NCBI GenBank assembly: GCA_022749755.1
Contig: CM040450.1
Location: 3,648,913 to 3,712,912, forward strand
DNA length: 64,000 nt
Direction: 5' to 3'
DNA from: Azadirachta indica
Lineage: Eukaryota > Streptophyta > Magnoliopsida > Sapindales > Meliaceae
Part shown: positions 1-11,781 of the stretch, in pieces
Numbering within the stretch: the first letter of the stretch is position 1
Layout of the letters: each line of letters opens with the position of its first letter
Made by a program: the position numbers and the translations under genes
The notes under the pieces: model-generated
Databases searched by the model: none
What the model was told of the DNA's origin: nothing
What the model saw: only the letters and a program-made list of their open reading frames with translations

Positions 1-1013
1 CAGATCACCAATTTCCCTATTTCCCAGTTTATTATCATCAAAATTAGTCGAACCAGACCTTTCAAGCTCCCAAAGCTTTTAGGAATTGTCCCAGTGATAC
101 CATTTTCAGCAAAATCAACAAGCTGAAGGTTAGAAGCATTTGACAGTGATACAGGAATATTTCCTGTAAAATAGTTGACCCCGCCAGCAAATATTTTCAG
201 ATTGGGAAGAGTGAGGCCAACATCTGGGGGCAGTTGCCCCTGCAGCTGGTTTTGAGTCACAGAGAAATAGTTTATAGAAGAGATATTATAAATAGAAGAA
301 GGAATGATACCAGACAAAGAATTCCCATAAACTTGAAAATATGCCAAGCCTGATAACTGGCCAATTTCATTTGGTATGCTTCCATGAAAATTATTCAGCG
401 GAAGCCATAGAACTTTCAGAGAGGAAACATTGCCTATCCAAGCTGGGATATTTCCTGTAAGATTGTTACCTCCAAGACCCAGGATTTCCAGCTTTGGCAA
501 TGATCGAAGCTGATCCGGAATCTGGCCAACGAACTGGTTGGAACTAGCTTCAAATATTCTAAGTTCTGCACACTTAGATAAATTTGTTGGAATTTTCCCA
601 CTAAAATGATTGAAAGTTATATTGAGATCCTGCAGCTGCTGTAAGCGGCCAATGTCTTGAGGAACTTTGCCGTGAAAGCCATTCCTGTGCAGGTTGATTC
701 CAGTAAGATAGGTAAGGTTTCCTATAGAAGGAGGAATTGAGCCAACTAACTGTCCTAATTCCAGATTCAAATTTATGACTCTTCTATTAGATGGGTTGCA
801 TGTAACGCCAACCCAACTGCAGAAATGGACAGAATCATTCCATGAGCTCATGATTTGCAGTGGATCTTGAGTTATCCGTTGCTTGAAGTCAAGTAAAGCA
901 AGTTTGTCAGCCTCGTTTACTGCTGATTCCAAACCTGAAGTCAGCCGTAAAAGATGAATCCCATGAAGCAAATATAGCAAAAACCACTTAGAATTCCAAA
1001 AATGATGCTCCAT
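1..1013 (-). CDS. LRR receptor-like kinase, N-terminal part (cut by window edge; probable frameshift)
   Basis: The ATG is at 1013-1011 and the frame stays open to base 1. Residues 1-26 form a hydrophobic signal peptide (MEHHFWNSKW...). They are followed by an LRRNT_2 cap with the DKLALLDFK and SWNDSVHFCSWVGVTC signatures, then about ten plant-type repeats (LxxLxxLxLxxNxLxGxIP). This is the ectodomain of a subfamily XII receptor kinase (At3g47570/EFR/XA21 group), which is normally a plasma-membrane receptor with a cytoplasmic Ser/Thr kinase. The transmembrane and kinase parts would lie left of the window. Near base 44 the reading leaves the family pattern: after LVRL the open frame gives ILMIINW, whereas one base over gives FDDNKLGNREIGDL, a typical repeat. 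A one-base deletion is therefore likely and the gene may be a pseudogene. Family assignment is firm; functionality is doubtful. Confidence 0.85.
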   Translation of the reverse strand, partial: MEHHFWNSKWFLLYLLHGIHLLRLTSGLESAVNEADKLALLDFKQRITQDPLQIMSSWNDSVHFCSWVGVTCNPSNRRVINLNLELGQLVGSIPPSIGNLTYLTGINLHRNGFHGKVPQDIGRLQQLQDLNITFNHFSGKIPTNLSKCAELRIFEASSNQFVGQIPDQLRSLPKLEILGLGGNNLTGNIPAWIGNVSSLKVLWLPLNNFHGSIPNEIGQLSGLAYFQVYGNSLSGIIPSSIYNISSINYFSVTQNQLQGQLPPDVGLTLPNLKIFAGGVNYFTGNIPVSLSNASNLQLVDFAENGITGTIPKSFGSLKGLVRLILMIINWEIGKLVI

Positions 1014-1320
1014 TGTTTTAGGAATGCAGAGTTCTTGCAATTAAGGACAAAAAGTATTGCTAATTTGAGATGTTTGATACTTTAAAATAAAGAAGGGAGA
1101 TAAAAATGAGAGGAAGAAGGAAAAACAGTCATTAAATATTATATGGGACCATAATTAATTCCATTGAAGTTAGCTATATCGCCCAACAACCCGATGTTTT
1201 CTGGTTGATATATAATAAATAATGGTTTATTAATCAATATGAGACAATTCAAGAAGCAATCTCATCAGTGTTTCAAAAGAAATCTTTGGAGGATATGCTG
1301 CGAACTGTGTTTTCGTCACT

Positions 1321-1456
1321 ATGTTATCATTCTTATGTTTGCAGTATTTCAAAATATAAAATTGCCACTCCTGAGGAAATCATGAATTATGTTATCATTC
1401 TTATGCTTGCACTATTTCAAAATATAAAATTGCCGCTACTGAGGAAATCATGAAAA
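1321..1456. repeat. 68-bp tandem duplication (two units)
   Basis: Bases 1321-1388 and 1389-1456 are near-identical direct repeats. Both start ATGTTATCATTCTTATG and both end in GAGGAAATCATGAA, with only a few substitutions between them. They lie midway between the divergent receptor kinase genes. Confidence 0.9.
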
Positions 1457-1907
1457 GAACAAGAAAAAGACGGGTGAATATTTATACGGAAGGATTTGAC
1501 AATTTTATCGGAAATGGGCCACTGTGCCAAGGACGCTGATACCCAAAAGAGCCGAAGGCCTAAAACCAATAAAAATGGTTGGGCCGGGTTTCTTGTATGT
1601 TTCACTACAATTTCATAAGCCTGAACAATTCTTCGCATAAAAGTTTTTAATTACACAATTTTCTTATATTGGATGAATGTATTTGTCATTCATGTTAACG
1701 TGTCACTAAATAGACCGAAGTGAGGTTTTTTAATTGAATTTCAGCGGTTCAAATAAAATAGTTTGAAAACTTCAGTCCTCTGTCCCAAACTGACAAAGAA
1801 ATTTCGGCACATTCGGTCCCAATTTTCTGCAGGAGAAACAAAACCAGAAGTATTTATTATTAATTCAAGAGCTTTCGATGCAATTTCGCCTATACAAATT
1901 TTCCACC

Positions 1908-1914
1908 TATAAAT
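1908..1914 (+). promoter_or_regulatory. TATA box of the right-hand LRR kinase gene
   Basis: TATAAAT in the context CACCTATAAATC lies 100 bp upstream of the ATG at 2015, which would place transcription start near 1940. It is inferred from motif and spacing only. Confidence 0.45.
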
Positions 1915-2014
1915 CAATTAGGAAGCAGAGCAATGCCTCAGAACAGACAACAAGGTTTCGAGTGAAAGCATTTTTAGCTCATCTCCTGTTTCATAGATTC
2001 TCATAGTTACAAAA

Positions 2015-5000
2015 ATGGAGAAAACTAGAATTTCCAATGTAGCACTTTTACTTTTCTTCCATTTTTCCCTTCTCTGTTGCTTTCACTTCTCTTTTTCTTA
2101 TTGTGCCGATCTTGGTAGTGTAACAGATAAACTTGCTCTGCTCGCTTTCAAGAGTCAGGTAGCTGATGATCCCTTTGGAGCCTTGCGAACATGGAATGAT
2201 TCGCTTGATTTTTGCCGGTGGCATGGTGTTACTTGTAGTCTTCGACGTCGAAGAGTCACAGTTCTGAATCTCCGTGACCGAAATTTGACAGGTACCATTT
2301 CTCCTCACTTAGGAAACTTGACATTCCTTAGAGTTATCAATCTTCAACAGAATAATTTCTATGGTAAAATCCCACAAGAAATAGGCCGCTTGTTTCGGCT
2401 ACGAGCCATCATATTCAATCGTAATTCGTTGCAAGGAGAGCTTCCAGTCAATCTCACTCGTTGTACGAAACTTAGGATACTGGACTTGGTTATGAACAAG
2501 ATTGAAGGGAGAATTTTTTCTGAATTGGGCACGTTGTCGGAGTTAGTGGGACTCGGACTTACCAGTAACAATCTAACCGGGTCTATTCCTCGGTCGTTTT
2601 CAAACCTCTCGCTTCTAGAGAAGCTTTCTTTATCGGAAAACAGGCTTAGTGGTAACATTCCCGTGGAGCTTGGTCAACTGAAGCGGCTAAAAATGTTCCA
2701 AGTGTCAGTAATTCCTTAACAGGTCCGATTCCCATCCAGCTCTCCAATATGTCTTCAATTGAGTCCTTTGCTGTGACAGAAAACCAACTTGTCGGAGAAA
2801 TCCCCCCTAATATTGGATTCACACTGCCTAATGTTTGTGTACTTCTCTTGTCATCTAATAGGTTTACTGGGCAAATACCTCCTTCAATATCTAACTCAAC
2901 CAAACTTGAAAGGCTAGATTTTTCACTGAACTCTTTTACAGGCTCGATACCAGCTGATTTGGGAAGATTGAAAAATCTGATCAGGCTAAACTTTGCCAGA
3001 AATATCCTTGGAACTGGAAAGGGTGATGACCTTGGCTTTCTCAATTCTTTGGTGAACTGTACGTTGTTGGAAGTACTAAGCCTAAGCATAAACAGGCTTT
3101 GTGGAAAATTGCCGAATTCCATTGCTAATTTTTCATCCCATCTTAGCTATTTCTATATTTCAGCAAATTCAATATCTGGTTCCGTCCCAACAGGCATTGG
3201 AAACCTGAAAATTTTGATCATAATAGCCACGGAGGAGAACCTTATCACGGGAAGCATTCCAATTTCTGTTGGATATCTCCCTAAACTACAAGTTTTGTCC
3301 TTGTTTGCAAATAATATTTCTGGAGAAATTCCTTCATCCCTTGGAAATTTAACTTTCCTGACAGAACTCAGTTTAGATGAAAATTTCATTCAAGGAAGTA
3401 TTCCTTCAGCTCTTGGAAATTGTTACCAACTGCAGAATTTGGGTCTCTCAGAAAACAATCTCTCTGGAAGAATACCTCCTCAAGTTATTGGCCTGCCTTC
3501 ATTGTCAGGGTGGTTGGACTTGTCTCGCAATTGTTTAACCGGCTCCATACCATTGGAAGTAGGCAACCTGAAAAGTGTTCGACAACTAGATTTATCTGAG
3601 AATAAGTTATCAGGTTATATTCCAAGCTCACTTGCTGATTGTGTTGGCCTGGAGCGCCTAAATTTGAAAGGTAATTCCCTTCAAGGACCTATCTCTCTGT
3701 CTTTGAGTTCTTTAAAAGGTCTTCAGGACCTTGATCTCTCGCACAACAACTTTTCAGGGAAAATCCCAAATTTTTTGGGTACATTTCCCTTTTTGCGGAG
3801 GTTGAATCTGTCCTTCAACAATCTAGAGGGAGGGATACCGAATGAAGGGATCTTTAAAAATGCAAGTGCAATTTCAATCATAGGAAACGATAAAGTTTGT
3901 GGTGGAATCCCAGAATTGCATTTGCATAGTTGCCAATCCAGGAGATCCAGTAAATTATGCAACAACACACTTTCAAAGTAGTATTCTTGACAGTTTCCTT
4001 GTCTATTTGCTTACTTTCAACATGTTGCATACTAATACTCCACAGGTGGAGGAGCGAAGGAAGAAGAAAAGCTTTGGTTAATGCCCCTGTGGAGGATAAG
4101 TATGCGAGGATTTCTTATGCAGCGCTTGTAAAAGCTACAGAAGGATTCTCCTCTGCCAATTTGATAGGCATTGGAGGCTATGGTTTAGTATAAAAAGGCA
4201 GTCTTTTCAATGAAGAAACAATTGTTGTAGTGAAGATGCTTGATCTTCAACAAGGGGGAGCTTCAAAAAGCTTCATAGCTGAATGTGAAGCCTTGAGGAG
4301 CATCCGACACCGTAATCTTGTGAAAATAATTACTTCGTGCTCAAGTGTGGATACGAAAGTCCATGAGTTCAAAGCTTTAGTTTATGAGTTCATGTCTAAT
4401 GGGAGTTTAGAGAAATGGTTACATCAAAATGAAAATGAGCAAAATCAAAGGCCAAACTTGAATCTGATGCAAAGGCTGAGCATAGCCATTGATGTAACCA
4501 ATGCATTGGAGTATCTGCATCACCATTGCCACACATGCATTGTTCATTGTGATCTTAAACCAAGCATTGTATTACTTGACAGTGAAATGGTTGCTCATGT
4601 TGGCGATTTCGGATTAGCAAGACTCCTTCATGATAACTCTCCAAATGAAACCAGTACAAGCCGGGTAAAAGGATCTCTTGGTTATGTTGCTCCAGGTACG
4701 TCAATCCTGACCTTGGAACAATTTCATTTTGTTCTTGAAAGTTGTCTATAAACATTTTTTAAGTTGTTAAGTGTCTATTACTGATAACAAATGCCTAAAG
4801 TGCAGAGTATGGAGCGACAGGTGAGGTTTCAACGCAAGGAGATGTGTACAGTTTCGGAATCCTATTGCTGGAAATGTTCACGGGGAGGAGACCAACCGAT
4901 GAAATGTTTAAGGAAGGTCTTACTCTTCACATCTATGCAAAGATGGCTCTTCCGGATCAAGTGGCTGAAATACTCAATCCAACGATACTCAAGATGACAT

Positions 5001-5172
5001 TGTCAAGGAATTGCAACCAAATTTGAAGAGAAAAATTCAGGAGATCTTGCTGTCAGTGTTGAAGGTAGGAGTCGTGTGCTCGGCAGAATTTCCAAGTGAC
5101 AGAATGCAGATCAAAGATGCCATCATGGAACTTCAAGAAGCCCGAAAAGTGATTCAGGCAGTCAGATTATAA
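2015..5172 (+). pseudogene. LRR receptor-like kinase pseudogene (subfamily XII, At3g47570-like)
   Basis: The full layout of a receptor kinase is visible: signal peptide (MEKTRISN...), LRRNT cap, about 20 LRRs, a transmembrane helix near 3980-4050 and a kinase domain. The kinase is split by the usual single late intron (4696-4805, GT-AG). The frame is broken four times. A one-base loss falls near 2709 (the frame then ends at 2719). A one-base loss in a T run falls near 3971. A TAA at 4191-4193 replaces the Tyr after the Gly-rich loop. A shift near 4988-4991 leaves the terminal exon in another frame, ending at the TAA at 5170-5172. The catalytic loop reads HCDLKPSIV, so the Mg-binding Asn of HCDLKPSN has become Ile. 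DFG and the VxVK lysine remain. The frames joined across the breaks keep good family similarity, so inactivation looks recent. Confidence 0.92.
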
Positions 5173-7461
5173 GACAAGCTCCATATTGCAGAAACACTGT
5201 TTGAATTTTTGTCAAATTCCTCCAACCAAGGAATCAGTATTCTGTAAACAAATGCTAGCTGACATGTATAAACTCCCCAAATAAAAATAAACTGTCTATT
5301 ATCAAGAATATTTTTGATTTAGATCTAAAAAATAATTAAACATTTGTATTTTGCGTTGTGTTAGCCCATTAAACCATATTAAATGTTGAGCCGAGCCCAA
5401 CATACATTGAATTGAATTTTCATACCACACCAACCCGATTTATTACATCTACGCATAATAAAATTTATACTTCGATCGGCTTTCCAAAGATGGTGATGAC
5501 TTGATAAATATTAATGGTGATTGGGTCTAGAAAGGCTGCAACATTTTTTTTTTTCATAATATGTTGCCTTAACTTGCCGCATAAAACTTGCACAAATGCT
5601 CGACTTGCCAAATTTTCCGCAATTGTTACATAAATTGAACCCTAATTCAGTAGAATTGTAATTTAATCACCTTACTGCCCCACATATATCAATGTATCTT
5701 TTAATTATATTAAATTATTCTTGTAATTTTTTAGTATTACGTTTATCTTTGTCCTTTAACTTCAGTTAAGAGTTTACAGTTTCTGAAGAGAACAATATCA
5801 GCAATTCAGATCTTGTAAGTTACTAAAGGATAATTTTAAACTTGCAAGGCAGCATTTTGTACAGTTGATCCATCAATTAGTAAATCATACTCCAACATAT
5901 CACTATTGTCTTGACAGCTATTTTTTTTTTTTTTAAAGAAAGTATTTTCTGGTAATAAAAACGGTAAAAGTATTTTTAGAAAACAGCATATTTTTCATGA
6001 CGCAATATTTAAAGCGAATTGTCGTGCAGAAGTGCCAAATCCCCAATCAAGGAAAGCTACATGACGAGGACCAACTATTCGTATGAAGATTCCATCTTAT
6101 CATGCAAGCTTTCACATGGACCTTTACATACGCACAAAAAAAAAATATATAGCAATAAAATAAATCAATAAATTAAAAGGAATTAAAACATAATTTAATT
6201 TTGAAATATTGTAAATTATTGAGTATATTTATTTCTAAATAACAATCAATCATCAACTTGCATTTACTTAATGATTAAAAACTTAAATTATAAGAGAATA
6301 GTAGTTAAAAAAAAACGTCTATGTTCTTTATATGGTAAGTAATCTAAATCAAACTATCTCCATTAACCTAAATTTTAAAAGATTATTTTTATGTATTAAC
6401 ACTATTATTTATTTGTAATCAGAATCATTTATTTGTTATACTCTTGAATAATATCATTTTAATAAAATTATTTAATAAATACATAATATATATTTTAAAT
6501 TTTTTATATCATCAACCTGTATTTTATGGTTGTCTTCGATCAAGAAAGTAGACACCAATAAATCTCTGAGCATTGGTGTCAATTGTCATGAAAATTAAAC
6601 AATATATCTTGAATTTCAAACATTATTTATTTTATTAATAATTAAAATTTATTTTCATTCAAATAAAAACTTTCTCTAAAATATATAATTGGCTATCAAA
6701 GATCTTTTTCTACATTTTCGTGTAATCAACCACGTCAACTTCAGATAGCTCAAATACTTCCAGCATTCTTCTATAAAATATTTGATGACGTGGTTATTGG
6801 TCAAGGACTTATAATTAATTTATTTTCTTATTTTTCAATTTTATAATCAAGGTTGAAATTCTACACTTTTTCCAAAAAAAAAAAAAAAGAAAAAGAAAAA
6901 AGAAAATCTTCTGATCAAAGTTACAGTTCATTTGGATAAAACTTGTTCAATAATGCAAGAATTAGTTTTAATTACGTGAGATAATTAGATTAGAAGGATG
7001 TTGTATTAAAAAACAAGGGAAGAACATTATTTAGGTTTAACAGAGAATCAATATTAATAATTTTTCTATTATTTATTTGTACTTTCGTGAGGATATGATA
7101 TTTGATGTCAGTGACATCTCATCTGCCAAGATATTTTATATTAAAATATTTTTTAAAAAAAATCAAAAAGAAAATGTACGAGGAAATCTCATAGCAGATG
7201 TACAAGTGTCAAAATTTTTCTTTAAAATACTATTTAAGTCAATTTATCAAAAATTTTCAAATAATTAAAATAATTAATCACGTAAACTCATCTTCGTACG
7301 TCAAGGAGACATAATGCTAATGTATATAAATAATTATATATAAAAAAATTATGAATGTTTGAATGAAAATGATTAATAATATGCATTAAAATTTTTTTAA
7401 AATGTAAAAATGAAAATGGGAAAACTGTTAGCAGCTGAGGTGCTTTCACCTGCAGAATCTG

Positions 7462-7496
<35 letters not shown>

Positions 7497-9117
7497 TATT
7501 GGTGATCTTAGGATTTACCCACCAAAATTCTGCAATTGCTTCAGGTAAACGAAGTATGTGAAAAGAAAAATAAAATAAATGCACTGGGGGGAATGAATGA
7601 TCTGATCTCGTGTAAAACGAAATAAAAAAACAAATTTTGTACTTGAATTGAAAAAGTCTAAGTTTGTTCGCGTTGAAAAATATATATAGCTGGTCCTGCC
7701 GCCGAGTAACAAATGGCGGAAAGCTATAGGTTAAAATTTATTAACAAGAAAAATTATTTTCCATGTTTTCATTTTTTAAGTCCGTGTACGTGTAGGGACA
7801 CAAATGAATAATATTAATAAATTGGAGGATGATTGTGTTCGACTTCTTTCTTAACTTAACATGCATTTAGAAGCCCTTTCGAGGGAATTTGTTTTTGATC
7901 AAAAGTTCTTTCACTAATAATACTTTAAAATTATGCGTTTGGAAGCGCTTTCGTGGAATATACTTTTTTTTTTTTCATTTGAAAAGTGGAATATGCATTT
8001 TTAATCAAAAGTACTTTTGAAATTCTTTTATGAGAATCAAATGCTTCTTTTACAAGTATTTTTTCTATTTTAAATTGTAGTAATAACATTTTAGTCCTTA
8101 AGTTTTTATAATTTTTAATAAAAATATAATTTATTTCGTGGTATCAAATAAGTTGCTAAGTCTTATCAGAATAAACAGTTTTCTTTTTTTTTTTTTTAAT
8201 ATGAAACTTTGACAATTTCAATATACGTTTACGTAACTTAAAGCATTTGACTTTTAGATTTATTTCAATAAGATTTACTGATTTACAGATTTAGGGACCA
8301 ATTTGATACAAATGGAAACATTAATTTCTTAATTGACATTTCACGACAAATAGGAACCTTCACATAACCTTTTTGTTTTTGCAATTTCATCCCACGTGTA
8401 AGTAAAACTTGTATATTTTTCTGACTCAACAGAAGCATTTTTTAAAAAAAAAAAAAATCAAAAAGTACATTCAATTGTCTAACATGCCGTCATTAAATCT
8501 TCTTACTTTTCATATCATCCGATGATCTCTATTCTTTATCAACAGACCAAAAACCATATAGGACATCCCAACGGCTTAGATTGTGAGGAAGAAAGGACTT
8601 TTGGGACAATCATCTTGGCCCAAGCAGTCAATGATTTCAATATTAAACTAAACCTGTTCGTGGGAGTCAAATTCCGTAAACAACTGCTCAAGGACATAAA
8701 ATATATTGACTGTAACATAAAAGAAGACACGATCAGAAATAACCTGTCTGCTGCGTTTCATGCCAATGAAATAATTAACAAATAATAAGGTCATGAAAAT
8801 AAATGTTATGACAAACAGTGAGGATGGCTGAATTATATATTATAATTATATTCCTAATTTATTATTGATGCGTCAATGGCGGCCTTAGTTCCTTCAAATA
8901 TGACGTACACCAAATACACGCATAGACCATTTCAAACCCAGATTAATTTGTCTACAAAGCTTATAGTATGAGAACAAAACAACAGACAAAGACATCACAC
9001 AGAAGCCTCGTTTTCAGTCTTCCATTTTTTATCTAATAACTTTGTTCTAGCCGTCTTGGATTTGCTTCGACCTCTGTTTTTCTCACCATAAAATCCATCG
9101 CTGTTTAACTAGTAGAT
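5173..9117. other. Intergenic, AT-rich; small inverted repeats and a (TA)n tract
   Basis: No gene is supported. Visible structures are a short inverted repeat around 6549-6582 (GACACCAAT against ATTGGTGTC), another at 6724-6800 whose arms both contain CCACGTCA, a (TA)n microsatellite at 7463-7499, and poly-A/T tracts. TTTTAGTCCTTAAG at about 8090 and TTAGGGACCAATTTGATA at about 8291 face each other and may mark a small TIR element. An ATG-started 87-codon ORF at 8522-8785 has no recognisable family. Confidence 0.6.
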
Positions 9118-10395
9118 ATGAAAATGAGAAGAGAATTTCAGAGGATGTCCAGTTATAGGCTACTGAGACGTGCCAAATCAGTTATCTTCTCGAGCGTCCT
9201 ATTTGCTGCTACAATCTTCATCATTTATGAAGATAGTGTTACCTCTAATGATTCTTTGCATTCTGCTGCTTTCAGAGCTATAAGAATCTCTGAGAAGCTG
9301 CAGAATAAAGTTGGTGGGCAAATCAAGTCAACGATTACCAACATACCACTGCTCTCTGTGAAAGAAGAGACTGAAAACGGTGATAGAGGAATTGGGAGTT
9401 CTCTGAAACCTCCGTTTAATGTCACAGAAGAAGAAAGAATTGCATGGTTCCGTAAGAAGCTGCCGGAATTTGAGATTTTCAAGTCAGACAACTTGACACA
9501 GCAATTCCACGGTCGTGTTCTTGACTTTTTTAGCCATGATTGTGAGATTCAGACGTTCATGACATGGATTTCACCTGCAAGTTATTTTGGAAGGAGAGAA
9601 GTTTTGGCCATGGAGACGTTTTTCAAAGCTCATCCTCATGGATGCTTGATGATTTTGTCAAGAACTCTGGACTCCCCGCAAGGATACAGAATTCTAAAAC
9701 CACTGCTTGACCGGAAGTTCAAAGTTTCTGCAGTCACACCAGACTTGTCTTTACTATTCAAGAACAGCCCTGCTGAAGCCTGGTTTCATGAGATGAAGAG
9801 TGGAAACAGAGACCCTGGTGAGATTCCACTAGCTCAGAATCTATCTAATCTGATGAGACTTGCAGTGTTATACAAGTATGGAGGCATCTACTTGGACACA
9901 GACTTCATAATTCTAAAAAGTTTCAAAGTGTTGAAGAACTCCATTGGAGCACAGAGTATTGATATGGTGTCGGGAAACTGGAGTAGACTGAATAATGCGG
10001 TTCTAATCTTCGACATGAACCATCCACTTCTTTTCAAATTTATTGAGGAATTTGCAGCAACTTTTGATGGAAACAAGTGGGGACACAATGGACCATACTT
10101 GGTTTCCAGAGTAGTGCGGAGGGTGGAAAATAGGCCCGGTTATAACTTCACCATATTGCCACCTAACTCCTTCTATCCAGTTCACTGGAACAAAATAGGA
10201 GGGCTTTTTAAGATGCCGCAAAGCCAGGCTCAATCGAGATGGGTAAATGCAAAGCTGCTTCAGCTGAGCAGAGAGACTTTTGGGGTTCACTTGTGGAACA
10301 AGCAAAGCAACAGGATTGCCGTCGAAGAGGGAAGTGCCATGGGAAGAATGATTTCAGAACATTGTGTCATTTGTGAACAAATTTACAGCTCTTAA
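9118..10395 (+). CDS. Alpha-1,4-glycosyltransferase, GT32 type (copy A, intact)
   Basis: This single-exon gene encodes 425 residues. It looks like a type II Golgi membrane protein: a short basic cytoplasmic tail, a signal anchor at about residues 20-37 (SVIFSSVLFAATIFIIY), a stem of about 80 residues, then the catalytic domain. The domain has the glycosyltransferase sugar-binding region with the DXD motif D260-T-D262 (YKYGGIYLDTDFIIL), which binds the metal and nucleotide sugar. The C-terminal alpha-1,4-glycosyltransferase (Gb3_synth) region contains GHNGPYL and ends CVICEQIYSS. Plant members are annotated as lactosylceramide 4-alpha-galactosyltransferase-like, but their true acceptor is unknown. 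The downstream neighbour is a convergent broken small gene (10818-11464). The pair is duplicated at 19641-21141. This copy is more divergent from copies 2 and 3 than they are from each other. Confidence 0.93.
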   Translation: MKMRREFQRMSSYRLLRRAKSVIFSSVLFAATIFIIYEDSVTSNDSLHSAAFRAIRISEKLQNKVGGQIKSTITNIPLLSVKEETENGDRGIGSSLKPPFNVTEEERIAWFRKKLPEFEIFKSDNLTQQFHGRVLDFFSHDCEIQTFMTWISPASYFGRREVLAMETFFKAHPHGCLMILSRTLDSPQGYRILKPLLDRKFKVSAVTPDLSLLFKNSPAEAWFHEMKSGNRDPGEIPLAQNLSNLMRLAVLYKYGGIYLDTDFIILKSFKVLKNSIGAQSIDMVSGNWSRLNNAVLIFDMNHPLLFKFIEEFAATFDGNKWGHNGPYLVSRVVRRVENRPGYNFTILPPNSFYPVHWNKIGGLFKMPQSQAQSRWVNAKLLQLSRETFGVHLWNKQSNRIAVEEGSAMGRMISEHCVICEQIYSS

Positions 10396-10817
10396 AAGAC
10401 GATTTTTCAACTCAAGCAATGGAAAATGCATACAACCGGGGCAAAGCCACAGAGGTAGAGTAAGATAGGGTATACTATATCTCTCTTACTGCAAAGGCTA
10501 TGCATTTCATTTCTTTCCAAGATTTTTTACTTCTTTGTTTCTAGATTTTAATCTGGGAATCATGATCCCAATGTATAGTTTATAACATGTATATTATAAT
10601 TGTTAATGTCACACCGATTTAAAAATTGTGAAGCAATTCATCTTCTTATATGTTTCTTTATTTTGTAATTTTTATATAATTAAATTTTATCAAGTGGGAA
10701 TGTTCATATTTAATATAATATGAATCACCTATTTAGCACCGAATTGCTAAAATTCAAACAAGTTTACATTGTTATATGGATGTTTGTTTTCTTCTTGATA
10801 GATTGTTCTTACAATGA

Positions 10818-11464
10818 TCACAAGGCTACAGCTAAAAAATATATCTTTCTACCACAAATCATAATCCTAAGCTTTCTCAATCTCAGCCTGAATCTAAATC
10901 CTCTAAATCTCCAGAAACCAACTCCTGGCAATCTTCGGAATTGCTTTCTTCTCTTCAATTTCCGGTGGTTAATTTTTCCTTTCCTATGCTTGGAGCCAAA
11001 CTCTTCATTCCTGAAACTACCATCGGAAGCTCCAAAATTACTTAAACCCTCACTTTCCAGATCACAGGAGGACAGTCCGATCTGCTTAATCGATTCCCAT
11101 CGATTCCCATGGATCATAAACTTGTTCATCATCCATATCACTTCCCCACAGAGGTATAGGCTTGATTTCAGGTGAGCCACTGTACTTGGCAAAGTAAGTA
11201 GACAAACTGGTATGCTCCATGTCAAATAATCTCCTCGGGGAAGTGCTTCGTCCCTTCATCAGTTCTAACAAATCACTGCTTTTCTGACATGAAAAGAAAG
11301 AGGAATATGAAGCAGACGAAGATGATTGAGAAGACGGCGACGACGAAGACCAGTATAAATATTTCTGATGCTCTATTATCCCTCTGACCTTCTCCCTTTG
11401 TGCTCCTGTCAGCCAAAGTCTCGTCATCATCATCCTTTTCTTCTGTTATCTCTGATTTCATCAT
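10818..11464 (-). pseudogene. Small Ser/Arg-rich protein gene, broken copy
   Basis: This is a degraded paralogue of the intact gene at 20527-21141. The start (MMKSEITEEKDDDDET) is at 11464. Near 11417 two bases are missing relative to the sister copy (AAA-GTCTC against AAACAGTCTC), shifting the frame before WLTG. At 11091-11110 a perfect 10-bp tandem duplication of CGATTCCCAT adds ten bases and shifts it again between DPW and SIKQIG. The sister has one copy of that decamer. The C-terminal stop is also lost, extending the last frame to 10818. A downstream in-frame ATG at 11433 could still give 115 residues, so a short product is not excluded. It lies tail to tail with the glycosyltransferase at 9118-10395. 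Confidence 0.85.
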
Positions 11465-11781
11465 TTTCTAATAATTTTTCTTTCTTGTCTTTGGTGTCTG
11501 ATTGACATAAATGACCGATGAGAATGCACAAGTTTGTCAAAAGGAAACAAAAAATAAGAACAGGGGAAGCCTGAAATTGGATATAAAAAAATTGGGAAAA
11601 CCCGGCCTTAAGAATTTAACCCTGCGTGCTCGCAATACTGCGTGGGTGGGGAATTTTGTGATTTCGTGTACACAAAAAGACAATGATGGTGCACGATCGA
11701 TAATCCAAGAATTTCAGGTCTTCTGATCCATAATGGTCCCCTCAAATTCCAATTAACAATAATACAATATAATATAATTTA

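Larger units (their letters stand above)
1014..2014. other. Shared upstream region of two divergent LRR kinases
   Basis: About 1 kb separates the two start codons. It is AT-rich and non-coding. It holds a 68-bp direct tandem repeat (1321-1456) and, near the right gene, a TATA box at 1908-1914. I saw no convincing TATA box for the left gene. Confidence 0.6.

Noticed and set aside
2048..3968. Several minus-strand ORFs of 78-158 codons opposite the LRR pseudogene
   Set aside because: They are antisense shadows of the repetitive LRR coding sequence and have no family of their own.
8522..8785. ATG-started 87-codon ORF
   Set aside because: No recognisable domain, no second copy, no splice or promoter support; composition is compatible with chance.
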